Assembly (NCBI GenBank): GCA_030626465.1
Contig: DAOUOU010000037.1
Coordinates: forward strand, 1-17,635
DNA: 17,635 nt
Origin: Bacteroidales bacterium
Lineage (GTDB): Bacteria; Bacteroidota; Bacteroidia; Bacteroidales; UBA10428
Reading direction: 5' to 3'
Below the pieces are notes generated by a model, which saw nothing but the letters and a program-made list of their open reading frames with translations, was not told where the DNA came from and searched no databases. Every line of letters begins with the position of its first letter. Position 1 is the stretch's first letter. Of this stretch, positions 14,815 through 17,635 are shown piece by piece. Made by a program: the position numbers and the translations under genes.

Positions 14815-15897
14815 ATGGCTGTTTCTAAGAAAAGTCACCTGCGCAAATTACGTTCAGTAAGAATAATTTACCCAGTTCTTATTGGTCTTGGAGTAGTGGT
14901 ATTCATGTTTTTACGAAAATTTGAGCCGGAAGTATTTCGATCAATAAACTTCGATCGAAAATCAGTTTTTTGGATAATTATTGCAATTGTGTTAATGGCT
15001 ATTCGCGATTTAGGATATATGATCAGACTTAAAATATTATCTGATAAAAAATTTTCATGGCGCCAGACTTTTCGGATAATTATGTTATGGGAATTCACAT
15101 CTGCAATAACCCCGTCAGCTATCGGAGGAACAAGTGTTGCAATAATATTTGTGAATAAAGAAGGTTTAAAACTTGGTAAAGCATCTGCCATTGTTATGGC
15201 CACTTCCTTCCTCGATGAATTGTATTTTATTCTTGCATTTCCATTAATTCTTCTTTTCATAAGTGGTCATCGTTTGTTTCATATTACAGGTATTGACGGT
15301 AGTAATTTAGCCTTCGCAAACGAGTTTTTTCTCTTCGCAATCATTGGCTATTCAATCAAATTAATTTATACTCTTGCTCTGAGTTACGGTTTATTCTTTA
15401 ATCCCAGAGGATTGAAATGGTTGTTGCTCTGGGTTTTTAAACTACCTATCCTGCGTCGATGGCGCAGTGAAGCAAATGAAGCCGGTTATGATATCATAAA
15501 GAGTTCTAACGAATTAAGAAGAAAATCCTTCCGCTTCTGGTTGAAAGCTTTTGGAGCTACAATTTTATCCTGGACATCGCGATACTGGGTTATAAATGCT
15601 CTTTTTCTTGCATTTTTCGTTGTTCCGGATCATTTTCTTGTTTTTGCCAGACAATTGGCGGCATGGATCATGATGCTTGTTAGTCCCACACCCGGAGGGA
15701 GTGGTTTTTCGGAATATGTATTTATTCGATATTTTGGTGAATTGTTGCAGGTTGCACCTGAAGTGAAAGGTTCTTTTGCTGCAGTTCTGGCACTACTTTG
15801 GCGAATGATCAGCTATTATCCCTATCTTTTGATTGGAACAATCATATTTCCTCGCTGGATAAGAATGAGGTTCGGCTCAGGTTCAGCTAATCATTAG
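14815..15897 (+). CDS. Flippase-like integral membrane protein (LPG synthase TM / UPF0104 family)
   Basis: The product is a multi-spanning inner-membrane protein of the family that includes the flippase half of lysylphosphatidylglycerol synthase and related lipid or polyprenyl-lipid transporters. From the ATG at 14815 it has 360 residues with about seven to eight hydrophobic helices (first one RIIYPVLIGLGVVVFMFL, about 16-33). Family motifs are EFTSAITPSAIGGTSVAI (about 93-110) and SPTPGGSGFSEYVF (about 290-303). A basic loop (LRRWRSEANEAG) lies mid-protein. There is no aminoacyl-transferase domain, so it is not a full MprF. An in-frame TTG at 14782 would add 11 residues (KKISEDYLLR); I prefer the ATG. 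The substrate is unknown. It stands alone between two minus-strand gene remnants, and its stop codon overlaps the end of the one downstream. Confidence 0.88.
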   Translation: MAVSKKSHLRKLRSVRIIYPVLIGLGVVVFMFLRKFEPEVFRSINFDRKSVFWIIIAIVLMAIRDLGYMIRLKILSDKKFSWRQTFRIIMLWEFTSAITPSAIGGTSVAIIFVNKEGLKLGKASAIVMATSFLDELYFILAFPLILLFISGHRLFHITGIDGSNLAFANEFFLFAIIGYSIKLIYTLALSYGLFFNPRGLKWLLLWVFKLPILRRWRSEANEAGYDIIKSSNELRRKSFRFWLKAFGATILSWTSRYWVINALFLAFFVVPDHFLVFARQLAAWIMMLVSPTPGGSGFSEYVFIRYFGELLQVAPEVKGSFAAVLALLWRMISYYPYLLIGTIIFPRWIRMRFGSGSANH

Positions 15898-16159
15898 ACT
15901 TTCTTCATTTTCCCATTTATTACTAAAGCATCTAGCTTCAGTTTTTTATAACTTTCTATAGCATCTGCAGGTGTATGTACAATTGGTTCTCTTTACTATT
16001 GAAAGAAGTATTTATAAGTGAGCGGATTCCATATAGCCTGAAGCAAACATCAAGAAGATCAAAGATAAAAGGATTTTGACTTTTGCTTTCAATGATCTGA
16101 ATTCTTGAAGTGCCATCTGCATGAACTCCATATATTCCTACTACGATCTTAGCGTTCAT
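15894..16159 (-). pseudogene. 3' fragment of a carbamoyltransferase gene with a one-base frameshift
   Basis: The frame starting at 16159 reads GVHADGTSRIQII, then NPFIFDLLD, then GIRSLINTSFNSK. These are the hallmark pieces of the C-terminal domain of NodU/CmcH-type carbamoyltransferases (VTHVDGTARxQ, then NTSFNxxGEPIV). After SK the frame runs to an early stop at 15956. In the neighbouring frame the expected continuation EPIVHTPADAIESYKK is intact and ends at TAA 15894-15896. Restoring one G near 15990 (AAA GGA GAA CCA) joins the two halves exactly. Only about 88 of some 550-600 codons remain and no upstream part is seen. Its stop codon overlaps the stop codon of the flippase-like gene (15895-15897) on the other strand. 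In intact genes the product carbamoylates natural products or sugars; this fragment cannot be functional. Confidence 0.78.
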
Positions 16160-16200
16160 AAATGTTCAGCTAAATTCTTATGAAAATAGGTATATTTGGT

Positions 16201-16286
16201 TTTCGACAACTCAATTAATTAATTTTTTGTTTTAATTATTCATGAAGATTTAATAGATTTAGTATTAAAAGAAGCACTTGTCGAAA
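16201..16286. repeat. 9-bp inverted repeat upstream of cheR
   Basis: TTTCGACAA (16201-16209) and TTGTCGAAA (16278-16286) are perfect reverse complements 68 bases apart in the AT-rich gap before cheR. It might be an operator pair bringing two sites together, but a repeat of this size could arise by chance in such a region. Confidence 0.3.
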
Positions 16287-16311
16287 GGAAGTCAGTTTTA
16301 ACTAGATTTGT

Positions 16312-17151
16312 ATGACGGTAACAGACCAGGATTTTCAATTATTTATATATGCCCTTAAGACTTCTTCCAAATATGACTTCAGTGAATATTCTGAAAAATC
16401 ACTTAAAAGAAGGCTAACAAAAATTTTAGCTGACAACAGGCTGAATATAAATTCTCTTATTAATAAAATCAAAAATGATTCCGCTTTCATTGAAAAGATA
16501 GTAAAAGAAATAACTGTCAATACAACTGAATTGTTTCGCGACCCACAAGTATGGCACGCTATCAGATATGCAATATTGCCAAAATTGAAAAACAATTCTG
16601 TCATCAATATCTGGCATGCAGGTTGCTCAACAGGTCAGGAGGTATATTCGATGCTTATTATACTGAACGAAATGGGCCTTCTTGAAAAAACAAAAATATA
16701 TGCTACTGATCTGAATTCTGATGTCTTGGATCAGGCTCAGCAGGGAGAATACAAATACCGTTTCAACATTGGTTATCTTGATAATTTTGATAAGGTAGTC
16801 AAAGAAAATCCATATAACTATGAAGAATACTACGATATTCCCTATGAAAAATATTTCGCTATTGATAAATCTGCCGATGCCATAAATATGAGTGATTTCA
16901 TCAGAGAAAAGCCAATTTATAAGAAACATGATTTAGTTAAAGAAGGTAATACTCTTTTTGTGAAATTTGATATAATACTTTGTCGTAATGTTATCATTTA
17001 TTTTAACTATGCACTGCAAAGTAAAGTATTCGACCTTTTTCACAGGAACCTATATGATAATGGTTGCCTAATACTCGGAATGCATGAAACCATACTGGGT
17101 TCTTATTCTGTTAAATTCCAAAAAAAAGGACATGCTTATTACAAGAGCTAA
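16312..17151 (+). CDS. CheR-type protein-glutamate O-methyltransferase
   Basis: CheR enzymes transfer methyl groups from S-adenosylmethionine to glutamates on chemoreceptors; Bacteroidota also use relatives in non-chemotaxis signalling. The 279 residues hold an N-terminal helical domain (about 1-75, with YSEKSLKRRLTKIL at 26-39) and a SAM-binding domain (about 76-279). The motif TVNTTELFRDP (68-78) is the family signature. AGCSTGQEVYSMLI (103-116) is the SAM-binding loop, IYATDLN (129-135) ends with the ribose-binding Asp, and ILCRNVIIYF (222-231) is the late signature. The C-terminal pentapeptide-binding region and TPR of some CheRs are absent. No receptor or cheB is visible. The next gene begins 26 bases downstream on the same strand, so the two likely form an operon in which CheR may modify that membrane protein or a related kinase. 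Confidence 0.93.
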   Translation: MTVTDQDFQLFIYALKTSSKYDFSEYSEKSLKRRLTKILADNRLNINSLINKIKNDSAFIEKIVKEITVNTTELFRDPQVWHAIRYAILPKLKNNSVINIWHAGCSTGQEVYSMLIILNEMGLLEKTKIYATDLNSDVLDQAQQGEYKYRFNIGYLDNFDKVVKENPYNYEEYYDIPYEKYFAIDKSADAINMSDFIREKPIYKKHDLVKEGNTLFVKFDIILCRNVIIYFNYALQSKVFDLFHRNLYDNGCLILGMHETILGSYSVKFQKKGHAYYKS

Positions 17152-17177
17152 AGATTAACTTTATTTAATGGACAATC

Positions 17178-17635
17178 ATGAATTTCAAGTTCAGACATAT
17201 TAAAAATAGATTCCTGGTTCAAATCCTGTTTTTTATAGTATATATTATGATTCTTACAGGTTTTATACGGATCTATAGTGTTTCTGTCAGAGAATACAAA
17301 TCTATCGAAAAACAGCTTGTATTAATAAGAAAAGATTTTCTCAGAACTCATGCTAAGTCTCAAAGCTCTCTGATATATTATAATCCTCTTAATCAATCTT
17401 CTGATGAAAATGATAATCATATCGAATCATTATTTAATGAAGAAATGGAGGCTATTGAAGATAGTCTGAAATCCATTTTAGATAAAAATTTTGTGCTACA
17501 AGCTATTGAAAAAAGTGATCTTAGAGATAGCCTTTCACATGCACTGAAAAATTATTTAAAATCCTTTGAATACCTCACACTCTCAATCAAAGAATTAGGG
17601 GAACAAACCGAAGGCAACATATATATATTTCGTTC
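17178..17635 (+). CDS. Membrane-anchored sensor-like protein, 3' part outside window
   Basis: The reading frame from the ATG at 17178 stays open to the right edge (152 codons). It begins MNFKFRHIKNRFLVQILFFI, a basic cytoplasmic start, then one strong membrane helix (about 13-33). A hydrophilic, helix-rich segment (about 40-152) with many Glu, Lys and Ser follows and looks like an extracytoplasmic sensing region such as those of receptors or histidine kinases. No catalytic motif is inside the window. Position 26 bases after cheR suggests co-transcription. A receptor or hybrid histidine kinase is the most likely identity, by context only. An earlier ATG (17168) is in a short closed frame and is rejected. 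Confidence 0.7.
   Translation, partial: MNFKFRHIKNRFLVQILFFIVYIMILTGFIRIYSVSVREYKSIEKQLVLIRKDFLRTHAKSQSSLIYYNPLNQSSDENDNHIESLFNEEMEAIEDSLKSILDKNFVLQAIEKSDLRDSLSHALKNYLKSFEYLTLSIKELGEQTEGNIYIFR

Overview
The window looks like chromosomal DNA of a Bacteroidota bacterium, most likely class Bacteroidia. The evidence is AT-rich intergenic DNA with TAnnTTTG-type promoter elements and weak or absent Shine-Dalgarno sequences, a TonB paralogue of the Bacteroidota kind, a secreted lamin-tail-domain protein whose C-terminus resembles gliding/type IX secretion sorting domains, a eukaryote-like GH13 branching enzyme, and a CheR/hybrid-kinase signalling style common in this phylum. No species can be named from the sequence alone.

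Left part (1-10429) is orderly core genome. It holds ribF (minus, cut by the left edge), then divergent glgB and rpsT (plus) with a terminator. Next come a large secreted LTD protein (minus), asd (plus) and hflX (minus) converging on a shared terminator, then a lipoprotein-like hypothetical and a tonB-family gene, both minus. These genes serve FMN/FAD synthesis, glycogen branching, the small ribosomal subunit, the aspartate-family amino-acid and diaminopimelate pathway, ribosome rescue and envelope energy transduction.

Centre (10430-11227) is a gene-poor stretch built around one tRNA-Ala(GGC). The tRNA is preceded by a ~190-bp element with AT-rich nested inverted repeats and a 27-bp GC-richer tandem repeat. 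It is followed at once by a cluster of GC-rich palindromes that includes two diverged copies of one hairpin unit. These look like non-coding repeat (REP/MITE-like) sequences and are the least explained DNA in the window.

Right part (11228-17635) is accessory and partly decayed. Intact plus-strand genes are an AlbA_2 (Schlafen-type) DNA-binding-like protein with a predicted C-terminal winged helix, a soluble PAS-PAS histidine kinase with a degenerate receiver, a flippase-like membrane protein (LPG synthase TM family), and a CheR methyltransferase followed closely by a membrane-anchored protein cut by the right edge. Between them, always on the minus strand, lie three 3'-terminal gene remnants: a TapB/DUF3108-like C-terminus, a nitroreductase lacking its N-terminal third, and a carbamoyltransferase C-terminus with a one-base frameshift. 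This alternation suggests repeated rearrangement or deletion. I do not see a complete, clearly new multi-gene system; the best candidates for a second look are the tRNA-flanking palindrome clusters, the pseudo-receiver kinase and the row of remnants.
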